A stretch of DNA of 64,000 nucleotides from Microbacterium sp. LWH7-1.2. GTDB lineage: Bacteria > Actinomycetota > Actinomycetes > Actinomycetales > Microbacteriaceae. The notes beneath the pieces were generated by a model that was not told where the DNA came from, made no database searches, and saw nothing but the letters and a program-made list of their open reading frames with translations. The DNA lies in contig NZ_CP151637.1 of NCBI RefSeq assembly GCF_038397755.1, positions 310,001-374,000 on the forward strand. Direction: 5' to 3'. Position numbers and translations under genes: made by a program. Below, piece by piece: positions 53,157-60,345 of this stretch. The first letter of the stretch is position 1. Each line of letters opens with the position of its first letter.

Positions 53157-54025
53157 TCGGGTTCGCGATGGGTGATGTCGCCTACGCCGTCGTCCTCGGC
53201 ACGGCGCTGGGCGTCGGGGTCTGCCTGCTGATCTCCCTCGCGCCGCGATGGGGCGCGCCCAGCCTGGCGCGGCGGATCGCGCCGTACATCCGCGATGTCA
53301 CCGATCCGCGGGGACTCGAGGTCGCGGCCCCCGCCGGAGGGCCTTCGCCGTTCGCGTGGTCGGCATTCGCGCAGCGACGCCTCGCCCGGCTCGCCGGTGG
53401 CGATGCGGTGCTCACGCGACGTCTGCACCGGGCGGCCTGGACGATCGACGCGGTGCGCTTCCGCGGCCGACAGCTCGCCTGGGCGATCGCGGGCCTGGCG
53501 ATCGGCGGCGGAGTCGTCGTCGTGCTCGTGCTGGTCGGGCGCGGGTCACCCGTTCTCGGGCTGCTCCCACCGGTCGCCGCCGTGGCAGCAGTGCTCGCCT
53601 ACGACGCCTGGCTCACGCGTGCGGCACGGGCGCGAGCGGCGCGCATCCAGGAGGAGCTGCCGACCGTGCTCGAGTTCCTCGCGCTCTGCCTGTCGGCGGG
53701 TGAGGGGATCCTCGACTCGCTGCGTCGCGTCAGCGATGTCGGCGCGGGGGAGCTCACCGCCGAGCTGCGCGGCGCCGTCGTGGCGGTGGGCACCGGCTCA
53801 CCGCTGTCAGAATCGCTCACGCGCCTGGCCGCAGGCCTCGAGATCCCCGCGCTCACCCGCTCGATCGACCAGCTGGTGGCAGCTATCGAGCGCGGCGCCC
53901 CGCTCGCGCACGTTCTGCAGGCGCAGGCGATCGACAGCCGCGAGGACGCCAAGCGCACGCTCATCGAGCGCGCGGGCCGGAAAGAGATCTACATGCTCGT
54001 CCCTACTCGGTGGGCTTCCGTTTAG
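53153..54025 (+). pseudogene. tadC: tadC, 3' end replaced by integrated DNA
   Basis: 290 codons from ATG 53153. Seen: N-terminal helices, then the T2SSF domain with IQEELPTVLEFLALCLSAGEGILDSLRRV (about 164-192) and AKRTLIERAGRKEIYMLVP (about 266-284). In TadC proteins RKE..M.VP is followed by a long C-terminal membrane helix. Here, after MLVP (about 54004), the frame reads only TRWASV and stops, and everything downstream is unlike a tad locus. The final helix is therefore missing. Either the element inserted here and broke the gene, or the frame is completed with an alternative end after insertion; loss of function is likely but not proven. Confidence 0.82.
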
Positions 54026-54077
54026 CGCGTCACCCATCCCTCTCCGATTCCCGTTCGAGGTCAACCTCGGGGAAGCC
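54013..54077. repeat. Nested inverted repeats at the element boundary
   Basis: Outer arms GGCTTCC (54013-54019) and GGAAGCC (54071-54077), inner near-palindrome CGAGGT-CA-ACCTCG (54056-54069). They start 8 bases after the point where tadC homology ends, where integrase arm sites or a terminator would be expected. Function not shown. Confidence 0.45.
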
Positions 54078-54168
54078 GCTTAAGGCCCACAAGCCCCCGG
54101 CGGCAACCGTCGTCGGGTCATCCCAACCAGGGCCGAGAGGCCCACCCAGGGAACAAGGAGAGATACGA

Positions 54169-54876
54169 ATGGCAATTCCGACCAACCACTACCAGGCGGC
54201 ATTCGCGAAGTACCGTCAGGGGCTCGCGGCGGCGGTCAACTTCACGGACGGCGACCTGACGCACACAGCGCAGACCCGCCGTCGTCACCAGGGCGTGATG
54301 GAGGCCCGGCGGGACCTGTACAAGGTGATTCCCGCCGCGCCGACCCTGCCCACCACGACCCGTGCGACGGTCATCGGGGGCCTCGCACCCCGCACCGCTG
54401 ACGCGGTGGCGGTCCAGGCCCGGGAGTTCGGCATCGTCGAGCGCCTGCTCGCCAAGGGCCAGCCCATCGAGGCGATCATCCGGGACGCCTCGCCGGAGCG
54501 CCTCGCGGCCATCGCCAGCAACGCTGAGGTGCTCCCGCGCGTGCTGGAATCGGGTGAGGGCGCGAAGGTCATCGAGGGTGTGCACGATCAGGTGTTCGAC
54601 CGTCTGCTCGCGCTGGGCGACCCGGCGGCGGAGAACGTCAGCGCGATGGAGGCGATCTACGGGACCCAGGCCGCGTGGCACCAGTTCCTCACGGAGTCGC
54701 TCGAGGGCACGGCGGGCATCGACGCGCGCATGGCGCTGTACAACGCTGACCCCGAGGGCTACCAGGCGGTGGTCGGCTCGGAGGCGGCAGGCGGTGTGGC
54801 TCCTTCGGACATCGACACCAAGGTGTCCAGCCTCGACCGCACGATGGGCGTCGGCTCTGCGAAGGCAGGGGTCTGA
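54169..54876 (+). CDS. Unknown alpha-helical element protein
   Basis: 235 residues from ATG 54169, with AAGGAG 9 bases upstream; the frame is open back to 54010 but without a ribosome site. Seen: a helical, Ala-rich soluble protein (NHYQAAFAKYRQGLAAAVNF, GIVERLLAKGQPIEAIIRDASPERLAAIASNAEVL), no Cys, no membrane segment. No family recognised. Two bases before the HTH gene, so the two form an operon at the element's left end. Confidence 0.75.
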   Translation: MAIPTNHYQAAFAKYRQGLAAAVNFTDGDLTHTAQTRRRHQGVMEARRDLYKVIPAAPTLPTTTRATVIGGLAPRTADAVAVQAREFGIVERLLAKGQPIEAIIRDASPERLAAIASNAEVLPRVLESGEGAKVIEGVHDQVFDRLLALGDPAAENVSAMEAIYGTQAAWHQFLTESLEGTAGIDARMALYNADPEGYQAVVGSEAAGGVAPSDIDTKVSSLDRTMGVGSAKAGV

Positions 54877-54878
54877 CG

Positions 54879-55433
54879 ATGACGGGCGAGCGCAACCCGA
54901 ACCGAACCCCGGTCGAGGTCGAGGAACGCGTGGTCGCGCTCGCCCGCCAGGGCAAGTCGGCCCCGGAAATCAGCGAGGTCACAAGGGTCAAGGTCGGCAC
55001 GGTGCGGGCCATCGTTCGGCGTACCCCCGGAGTCGAGTGGGGGCGGGCTTTCTCGCCGCCAGCAGGCACCCCCGGGGCGGCGGCGGTGGCGCGTGGCTAC
55101 CGGTCGGCGTACCAGCGCACAAAGCGCGAGGAAACAGCGACCCGACTGCTCGACCAGATGGTGCGGACGGCAATTCTGCTGGAGGGCAACATGCCGCCTC
55201 GGGAGCGGCAGGCTCTGTCGCAGTCGCTGGATGCCCTCACTCGGGCTTACGCGAACATCACCAAGAACGATGTCGAGGCGAGTGAGCAGGAGCAGATGCA
55301 GAAGACTCTCTCGATGTTCGGCATCATGATGGAGCGCCTTAGGGAACAACCGAACGACGACCTTCCGGTGGCAGTTCGGCCTGACGGGACCACCGTTACC
55401 CACCTCGCTCTTGGTGGGTCGATCGAGCGCTAA
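54879..55433 (+). CDS. Helix-turn-helix protein, possibly small-terminase-like
   Basis: 184 residues, ATG 54879. Seen: an N-terminal homeodomain-like HTH VEERVVALARQGKSAPEISEVTRVKVGTVRAIVRR (about 13-47), a charged helical middle (RTKREETATRLLDQMVRTAILLEGNMPPRERQALSQSL), and an acidic C-terminus. An HTH followed by helical oligomerisation segments is what small terminase subunits look like, but no large terminase follows in the window, so a DNA-binding regulator is equally possible. Followed by a terminator hairpin. Confidence 0.7.
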   Translation: MTGERNPNRTPVEVEERVVALARQGKSAPEISEVTRVKVGTVRAIVRRTPGVEWGRAFSPPAGTPGAAAVARGYRSAYQRTKREETATRLLDQMVRTAILLEGNMPPRERQALSQSLDALTRAYANITKNDVEASEQEQMQKTLSMFGIMMERLREQPNDDLPVAVRPDGTTVTHLALGGSIER

Positions 55434-55465
55434 CCGCCAGGGCAACCCCCGTCCGGCACAGCACT

Positions 55466-55503
55466 GAGCCCCCGATACTGCCTCGACGGCAGTCAGGGGG
55501 CTC
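55466..55503 (+). terminator. Two-part hairpin after the HTH gene
   Basis: Outer arms GAGCCCCC/GGGGGCTC and inner arms ACTGCC/GGCAGT around the loop TCGAC, 32 bases past the stop. No strong T-tract (GGTTGT follows). Confidence 0.7.
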
Positions 55504-55572
55504 GGTTGTACCAAAGTCACGGGAGCCTCTCCCGCAACCTGGGAAACCCCGAACCCAGTCTCAGGGCTCCGG

Positions 55573-55608
55573 GGCTTCTCCGTGTCCAGGAAGACCCCAC
55601 GGAGAGCC
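55573..55608. repeat. Hairpin with a bulged T in the intergenic region
   Basis: Arms GGCTTCTCCGTG and CACGGAGAGCC pair with one bulged T. It lies between the plus-strand HTH operon and the convergent minus-strand small genes and may terminate transcripts from either side. Nothing else recognisable lies between 55504 and 55627. Confidence 0.5.
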
Positions 55609-55627
55609 GCGCGTGGGTGTCGGGTGC

Positions 55628-55849
55628 CTAGTGCGGTCGCTGCTTACACACGGCGCACACGCCAGGCGTCACCAGCCCTGCTTGGTATGCGTGGGGGAAT
55701 GATGGCGCGTGGCCCCACGCGGACTGTATGTCCACGAGGCCTTCAGGACAACGACCACAGCAGCGATGCCCGACGTCGCGGCTGAGCGCGTTGTTCCTCG
55801 TCTTCAAGCAGCCGTTGTGGTCGCAAGTCCACTCGCCTACAAGGGTCAT
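55628..55849 (-). CDS. Small Cys-rich (zinc-ribbon-like) protein
   Basis: 73 residues, ATG 55849. Seen: three Cys pairs, CDHNGC (about 9), CCGRC (about 30) and CAVC (about 65), as in small zinc-ribbon proteins of phages. No clear Shine-Dalgarno sequence precedes it and other frames are open here, so it is supported mainly by the Cys spacing. Confidence 0.45.
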   Translation of the reverse strand: MTLVGEWTCDHNGCLKTRNNALSRDVGHRCCGRCPEGLVDIQSAWGHAPSFPHAYQAGLVTPGVCAVCKQRPH

Positions 55850-55921
55850 GCCCTGATGCTAGTAGGACTTCGACCAAGGCTTCTCAGCGTTCAGATAGAC
55901 CCCACGGGAGGCCGGGACGAT

Positions 55922-56302
55922 CTACCGGGAGACGTCTGAGTCCGGGCGCTCGATGCGGATGAACTCATCGACGTCGATCAGTTCGGAAGGCACGATTTCC
56001 TCACCGGAGTCTTTGACAGGCACGGTGGTTGTGGTCCGTTTGCGTGGCCACTTCCGCCCCGTCTTGATTTCCCAGGCCCCAATGCGACCGCGCCGGTTCA
56101 CGATCGCGTACTCTTTGCCGCTTGGCGTGCGGTACACCTCGCTACCACCTTGGACGGCAGCTCGCTCACGAGCCTTGAGCTCTGCGTCAGTCCTCGGGAT
56201 GCGGGCGCGGACCTTCGCGGCCTCGTCAGTCTCGCCAAGGTCGTCCAGGAACTCGGCTTCGAGTTCCAACGCCTCGCGGATCAGGTCTTCTCTGCTCGTC
56301 AT
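55922..56302 (-). CDS. Unknown charged protein, partner of the upstream membrane protein
   Basis: 126 residues, ATG 56302. Seen: an acidic helix (REDLIREALELEAEFLDDLGETDEAAKVRARI), then a beta-rich part (EVYRTPSGKEYAIVNRRGRIGAWEIKTGRKWP) and an acidic C-terminus. No family recognised. Overlaps the upstream gene by 4 bp, so the two are one transcription unit. Confidence 0.65.
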   Translation of the reverse strand: MTSREDLIREALELEAEFLDDLGETDEAAKVRARIPRTDAELKARERAAVQGGSEVYRTPSGKEYAIVNRRGRIGAWEIKTGRKWPRKRTTTTVPVKDSGEEIVPSELIDVDEFIRIERPDSDVSR

Positions 56303-56646
56303 GCCGCACCTCCCGGCTTGGACTTAGGCCGATTGTAAGCCCGCAGGGTGGCAACGGCATGTTTGCGGTCGTCGTCGTCGAGCCACTTCGACTTGCGCAT
56401 CGACTTGAGCACAGAAAGCCCGAACTCGACCCTGTGGTGCTTGTCGGAGTCGAGACTGTCGAGTGCCACATTGAATCGGGTGATCGCGTTGTCTCGGGCG
56501 CTGGCGCGCTTGGTGACGCCGACGGATATCCCCGCAAGAACAGCAGCGATGATCGCTGCGCCCAATGTCGCCCACGCGTCCCAGCTCGGCAAAGTCGCGA
56601 CCGCCCCTTCCAACAACGACGCCGATGGTGAGGGCGTCGGGTTCAC
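56299..56646 (-). CDS. Unknown single-pass membrane protein
   Basis: 115 residues, ATG 56646. Seen: a short N-terminus, one hydrophobic helix (WDAWATLGAAIIAAVLAGISVGVT, about 23-46), then a charged cytoplasmic helix (NAITRFNVALDSLDSDKHHRVEFGLSVLKSMRKSKWLDDDDRKHAVATLRAYNR). Could be a membrane effector or sensor; no family recognised. Coupled to the following gene. Confidence 0.7.
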   Translation of the reverse strand: MNPTPSPSASLLEGAVATLPSWDAWATLGAAIIAAVLAGISVGVTKRASARDNAITRFNVALDSLDSDKHHRVEFGLSVLKSMRKSKWLDDDDRKHAVATLRAYNRPKSKPGGAA

Positions 56647-56699
56647 AGGGCCGAGAGTAGCGCGTTCACCGCGCGACGTGGACGACCGGCGCTCGCGGC

Positions 56700-57086
56700 C
56701 TACGTGGGTCGGTACTTCTGGTCGTCGGAGGGCGGGCGTACCTCCGGGTCAAGATCCACGGCGTCAGACCACACCCACGTCGTGTACTCCTTGCCGCCAG
56801 CGGTGAACTTCACGCCGACCGCCCTAGAAGTCCAACGGCAGGCCCAAGCCCGCACCCTCACCGCCTCACCGAAGAAGCGCACCCATGCCAGGACCGGCTT
56901 GGGCTCCGGATCGATGGTGAGGGGGAGCCGGTCGAGGGCAAGTTCCCGAGCACTGAGTGACTGCAGACCGCCAGTCTCCGCGAGTCGGGCGAGGTGGCCT
57001 TCCTCGCCGAGGCGGTCGAAGTGGGCCGCGTACCGTTTGCTCGTCCCCACATACCTAGTATCGAACTGATGTTCGACAGCCTGCAA
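56700..57086 (-). CDS. Unknown element protein
   Basis: 128 residues, ATG 57086. Seen: TRYVGTSKRYAAHFDRLGEEGHLARLAETGGLQSLSARELALDRLPLTIDPEP, then an Arg/Trp-rich beta segment (VRVRAWACRWTSRAVGVKFTAGGKEYTTWVWSDAV). Soluble, one Cys. No family recognised. 46 bp downstream of the DprA-like gene on the same strand. Confidence 0.65.
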   Translation of the reverse strand: MQAVEHQFDTRYVGTSKRYAAHFDRLGEEGHLARLAETGGLQSLSARELALDRLPLTIDPEPKPVLAWVRFFGEAVRVRAWACRWTSRAVGVKFTAGGKEYTTWVWSDAVDLDPEVRPPSDDQKYRPT

Positions 57087-57132
57087 GCGAAGGAGGTGGT
57101 TCGCAAGCGGAACGAACCTTCCGGATCAGTAG

Positions 57133-58002
57133 TCAGAACAGCGAAGGCGGGTCGACCGGTGAGACGGCGGCGTGGACGTGATCGAGGGCATCACTAAGTT
57201 CAGCGGTCGTGCGAATGGCTACCGCGCCTTTGTTGATCAGGATGCGATTGCCCATGGGCGTGTCCTGACCAAAGTCGACTGCGAACACGGGCCGTCCGAG
57301 CTGAAGTGCGCCTTCCCCAGCCGCGAGAGTGCCGCCACGCTCGCCGGCTTCGATCACGAGCAACGCCTTCGACAAGCCGAAGATGATGCCATTACGAGCC
57401 ATCGCGGCATGGGCTTGCCAGGTTTGCCCTGGAGGGAATTGAGAAACGACGAGCGTTCGTTCCCAGTCGAAGTCATCGGCGAAGTTCTTCTTCACACGAA
57501 AGTGATTGAAGCCCTCGGCCAGGACGACGACGGTGCTACCTCCGTTGCGAAGCGCGGCCAGGTGCGTTGCCGTATCGACTCCCGCAGCGTACCCAGACAC
57601 AACGGACATGCCCTTGTGAGTGACCAGTTCGCCACAGCGCCCGGCTGCTTCTAGCCCCTTGGCGCTTACATGGCGGGAACCGCACATGCCGACCCCATCG
57701 GCGTAGAGCAGATCCTTCTTGCCCTGGTAGAACAGTATCGGCGCGACCGGCCGGTCGTCCTTCACGAGAATTCCGGGGAAGCCGTCGCCGCGGAAGATGA
57801 CGGCCCCGATGCCATCCCGATCCATCTGGTCGGCCTTCATCTCGACTTCGCTACGCGCCGTGGGAGACAGCCTTTGGAGTGCGTTCTCGAGCGCGGTGAG
57901 TCCATCCGCCCGCAGCGCTCGGGTTATCTGCCCAGGCGTCCGCAGTTCTGCGAACCCGGCGAGGGCGAGTTCGAGGGCGTGTACTGCTTGCACTGTCACC
58001 AT
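57133..58002 (-). CDS. DprA/Smf-family protein, ShosA-like antitoxin
   Basis: 289 residues, ATG 58002, overlapping the upstream gene by 7 bp. Seen: an N-terminal helical region, DGFPGILVKDDRPVAPILFYQG (about 73-94), then the DprA Rossmann fold with GMCGSRHVSAKG (about 105-116), VVSGYAAGVDTATHLAAL (about 133-150), TVVVLAEGF (about 155) and VIEAGERGGTLAAGEGAL (about 214-231), the ssDNA/RecA-loading core. Known: host DprA handles ssDNA in transformation; a DprA homologue next to a phosphoribosyltransferase gene is the ShosA half of ShosTA. Location in a mobile element and pairing favour the defence role. Confidence 0.75.
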   Translation of the reverse strand: MVTVQAVHALELALAGFAELRTPGQITRALRADGLTALENALQRLSPTARSEVEMKADQMDRDGIGAVIFRGDGFPGILVKDDRPVAPILFYQGKKDLLYADGVGMCGSRHVSAKGLEAAGRCGELVTHKGMSVVSGYAAGVDTATHLAALRNGGSTVVVLAEGFNHFRVKKNFADDFDWERTLVVSQFPPGQTWQAHAAMARNGIIFGLSKALLVIEAGERGGTLAAGEGALQLGRPVFAVDFGQDTPMGNRILINKGAVAIRTTAELSDALDHVHAAVSPVDPPSLF

Positions 58003-58805
58003 CTAATCGTCCTCGCGACCGCGATCGAAAACACACGATTAGCGCCAGCGCGTTTCGCCGCCGCGGCGGCTCCACTCGCGCTTCCGCCTGTCCGGTATAC
58101 GTCGTCCAACACGATCACATCCCCCGAAAGCGCGTCCTGCACGGTGAAGACGCCGGTGAGGTCCTGCACTGGGCCCTCCTTCTGTTGCTGGCGCGGTCCG
58201 GGCGCGGTCGTTTCGACAAACGGAATACCGACCTTCGCGGCGACGTCGCGAGCGAGCACTTCGCCGAAACTCTGGCCGTCTGCGAGGTGACCCGGTGCGG
58301 CGATGATGGCGGTCGCGTTCGCATAAAGAGGGTGAGCTTGAATCGTCTTCACGAGTGCGTCGATCATGAGTCGACGTGAGTTCCGGGAGTTGCCCCATTC
58401 AGGATGGGTCGCATGTTTCGTGGTGTTGATCCAATAGCCAGCGGCGGTGTGTTTTAGCTCCCCATCCCCATCGGGCTGGGTGTACCAGTCGAGCGTAATT
58501 GCGACATCTACGTGCGGCGGCGCGGGAATGCTCAGGACTGACGAGAGCAGCTCCACGGTGGACTGCAGGTCGTCGGGACTGCCGTCCGGGAAGAGGAACC
58601 CATGGTTGAAGTCCTTGGCGACGATTTCGCCAGGTTCCCGGCGCTCGCACGCAGGACCGTAGATCAGATCGATTTGGTCGCGAATCCAGTCCGGGCAGTC
58701 CAGCAGCAATGCAGTTTCGCCTCGCGCAGTTGCGATGCGATGCGCGGCGATTCGGTCGCCTCGCTTCTCCCAGCGGAAGTCGCCCCAGTTGATGTTCAGC
58801 CCCAC
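57996..58805 (-). CDS. Phosphoribosyltransferase-domain protein, ShosT-like toxin
   Basis: 269 residues from GTG 58805 (GGGGGA upstream). Seen: an N-terminal part of about 165 residues without recognised motifs, then a type I PRTase-like fold with ATAIIAAPGHLADGQSFGEVLARDVAAKVG (about 163-192) and the PRPP loop VIVLDDVYRTGGSASGAA (about 231-248; the two Asp and the T-G-G-S loop are intact). A ComF-like protein would carry a zinc finger; none is present. With the coupled DprA-like gene this is the ShosTA arrangement, so a nucleotide-targeting toxin is the best guess. Confidence 0.72.
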   Translation of the reverse strand: MGLNINWGDFRWEKRGDRIAAHRIATARGETALLLDCPDWIRDQIDLIYGPACERREPGEIVAKDFNHGFLFPDGSPDDLQSTVELLSSVLSIPAPPHVDVAITLDWYTQPDGDGELKHTAAGYWINTTKHATHPEWGNSRNSRRLMIDALVKTIQAHPLYANATAIIAAPGHLADGQSFGEVLARDVAAKVGIPFVETTAPGPRQQQKEGPVQDLTGVFTVQDALSGDVIVLDDVYRTGGSASGAAAAAKRAGANRVFSIAVARTIRW

Positions 58806-58949
58806 AATTCCCCCACGGTGTCAGTGTCAAGCCGAACGATACAGCCGTGCATGGACATCAGGGTGCAGGCTCGTCTCGACTTGGCGCGGGCACTCCGACT
58901 CGAAGTGCAATCCAGCGCCCGCACCGCAGCCACCAATACGGTGGGGCGC

Positions 58950-59642
58950 ATGATCTTTGTGGAGGGGGCGCCAGCAACCGGCGGTGGCTGGGACTGGGGA
59001 CTGACCTGGACGATCGTTGGAGCGGTTGCCGGTTCGCTCGCGCTCATCGGCGTGTTCGTGACGTTTGTCGGGTATCGCCGTCAGTTCCCGAAGCGTCGAA
59101 TGGCATTCGGCTTCGAGTCACGGAGCCTGCTGCGTCCACATGACCTTCCGCGTGGCGATCTTGAGGTCCGCGTCCGGGGGACGGTCTTGGACGAGCCCCA
59201 TTTCGTCGAGCTGCAGATCTGGTCGGAGAGCCGTGCGGACATACCCTCGGCGAGCTTCGACGCTGGACACCCGATCACTTTGGATGTGCTCGCTGACAAC
59301 GTGATTCCGGTCCTCTCATGGGGGGAGATCGGGGTCGACGTGGCCACGCGCCCTGACGGAAGGGGCGTAACTGTCACGATCGCACCGCAGCTCATCCGCA
59401 AGCGGGCGCATGTGTCCATGACGCTCATGTCGGACGGCGCGCCGCGAGTGGAACCGAGTTCATCACTGATCGACATCCCCTTGGTCAAGAAATACGACTC
59501 AGCAGACCGCCTTGAGCGCCCGGGGATTATCAACTTTTACATTCGCCTCTTCCGGACGCGCTGGTTCGTTTGGTCCGCCTTCGTCTACCTCGCGTTGGTG
59601 GTCAGCGGCCTGATCTACCTTGTGCTCCAGTTGGCAGGCTAA
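58950..59642 (+). CDS. Two-TM membrane protein divergent from the ShosTA-like pair
   Basis: 230 residues from ATG 58950 (GGTGGGG upstream); an in-frame ATG at 58851 would add 33 residues but lacks a ribosome site. Seen: helix 1 TWTIVGAVAGSLALIGVFVTFVG (about 19-41), a soluble beta-rich domain of about 150 residues (AFGFESRSLLRPHDLPRGDLEVRVRG, VTVTIAPQLIRKRAHVSMTL), and a C-terminal helix FVWSAFVYLALVVSGLIYLVLQL (about 205-227). No family recognised. It may be a third defence component or an independent cargo gene. Confidence 0.65.
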   Translation: MIFVEGAPATGGGWDWGLTWTIVGAVAGSLALIGVFVTFVGYRRQFPKRRMAFGFESRSLLRPHDLPRGDLEVRVRGTVLDEPHFVELQIWSESRADIPSASFDAGHPITLDVLADNVIPVLSWGEIGVDVATRPDGRGVTVTIAPQLIRKRAHVSMTLMSDGAPRVEPSSSLIDIPLVKKYDSADRLERPGIINFYIRLFRTRWFVWSAFVYLALVVSGLIYLVLQLAG

Positions 59643-59778
59643 ACCCATGTTGAGGCCGACTCTTCCCCGGATCCATCGCCTGGTCCAGACGTCACCTGTC
59701 GCGGTCTGCACGAAGCCCAGGTAGAACCGGTAAAATTGGTCTCGGTCAGCGCTGGGGGCGAGCCCAGCCGCAGACTTC

Positions 59779-59829
59779 GCGAGACCCCCGGTGCCGCTTC
59801 GGCGGGAAAGACCACTCCGGGGGTCTCGC
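59779..59829. terminator. 13-bp stem hairpin downstream of the two-TM gene
   Basis: Arms GCGAGACCCCCGG and CCGGGGGTCTCGC are perfect, loop 25 bases containing CCGCTTCGGCGG (a further small hairpin). It lies 137 bases after the preceding stop; no T-tract, so it could instead be a regulatory RNA element. Confidence 0.5.
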
Positions 59830-60082
59830 CGTGTCGCTGGGTGCGCGGTTTGTGGGGCCTGCACAATCGCCCCAACGGGCGCGGAGGCCACCTCGTTTGT
59901 AGAGGCTCACAGAGCTTGCGTGTCGGATTGTGCCGAGTACTCGGGGACTGGTTGTATGGTCCCCGTTCGGCCCCAGCCGCCGAGCTAAAACTCAAGACGA
60001 CATCGGTTTCCCTCGCAATGGAACCGAGCAAATCCGGTTCCCTGGTCTGGGGCTGGTCGGTTGCAAACCCTACTGACGCACA

Positions 60083-60186
60083 CCGTATCCCACGAGGGTG
60101 GAAGGCCCGCCGAAGATCGGCGGGAGGACGGACGAGAGTCCGGGCATCCCCTCACCGTCACTCACTGAGTGGCGGATCGGATACGG
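60083..60186 (+). ncRNA. Candidate structured RNA (nested five-stem fold)
   Basis: Complementary segments nest without conflict: P1 CCGTATCC/GGATACGG (60083-60090, 60179-60186); P1a GAGGG/CCCTC (60094-60098, 60149-60153); P2 CCCGCCGA/TCGGCGGG with AGA loop (60106-60124); P3 CGGAC/GTCCG capped by a GAGA (GNRA) tetraloop (60129-60142); P4 CCGTCACTC/GAGTGGCGG with ACT loop (60155-60175, one G-T). It ends 46 bases before the replication operon's first start codon. It may be a leader element or a free RNA. No known class recognised. Confidence 0.5.
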
Positions 60187-60231
60187 GGTGCGTTTCGTCG
60201 TCTTGGCACCCTTCACCCGAGAGGGGACACG

Positions 60232-60345
60232 GTGGCAACTTCAACCACCACGCACTGGGAGGCTCGCCCGCTTCCCGCCGAGGACGTGCGGGCCTTCCTG
60301 GCCCTGCTGTTCGCACCTGCCGATGACGCGGGGGTGGCGTCGTGA
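60232..60345 (+). CDS. 37-residue protein, first gene of the replication operon
   Basis: GTG 60232, preceded by GAGAGGGGA. Reads MATSTTTHWEARPLPAEDVR then FLALLFAPADDAGVAS. Short and without motifs, but it has a good ribosome site and its TGA overlaps the next start (GTGA). It may be a regulatory leader peptide or a small protein. Confidence 0.5.
   Translation: MATSTTTHWEARPLPAEDVRAFLALLFAPADDAGVAS

Larger units (their letters stand above)
59643..60231. other. 589-bp non-coding control region upstream of the replication operon
   Basis: No convincing gene. It holds a 13-bp inverted repeat (59779-59791 with 59817-59829), the 12-bp palindrome CCGAGTACTCGG (59933-59944), the overlapping dyad GGGGAC/GTCCCC (59943-59948, 59959-59964), inverted GGAACCG/CCGGTTCC copies near 60010-60050, and the structured-RNA candidate listed separately. 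The density of dyads suggests operators for the element's replication genes. Confidence 0.6.

Noticed and set aside
60126..60145. Resemblance of GACGAGAGTCCGGGC to the GAGGAAAGTCCGGGC segment of RNase P RNA
   Set aside because: The remaining conserved blocks of RNase P RNA are absent within the expected ~400 nt, and the segment is explained as stem P3 with a GNRA loop.
59736..60326. 196-codon plus-strand frame
   Set aside because: It crosses the hairpin, the palindromes and the structured-RNA region and its composition is unlike any gene here; judged non-coding.
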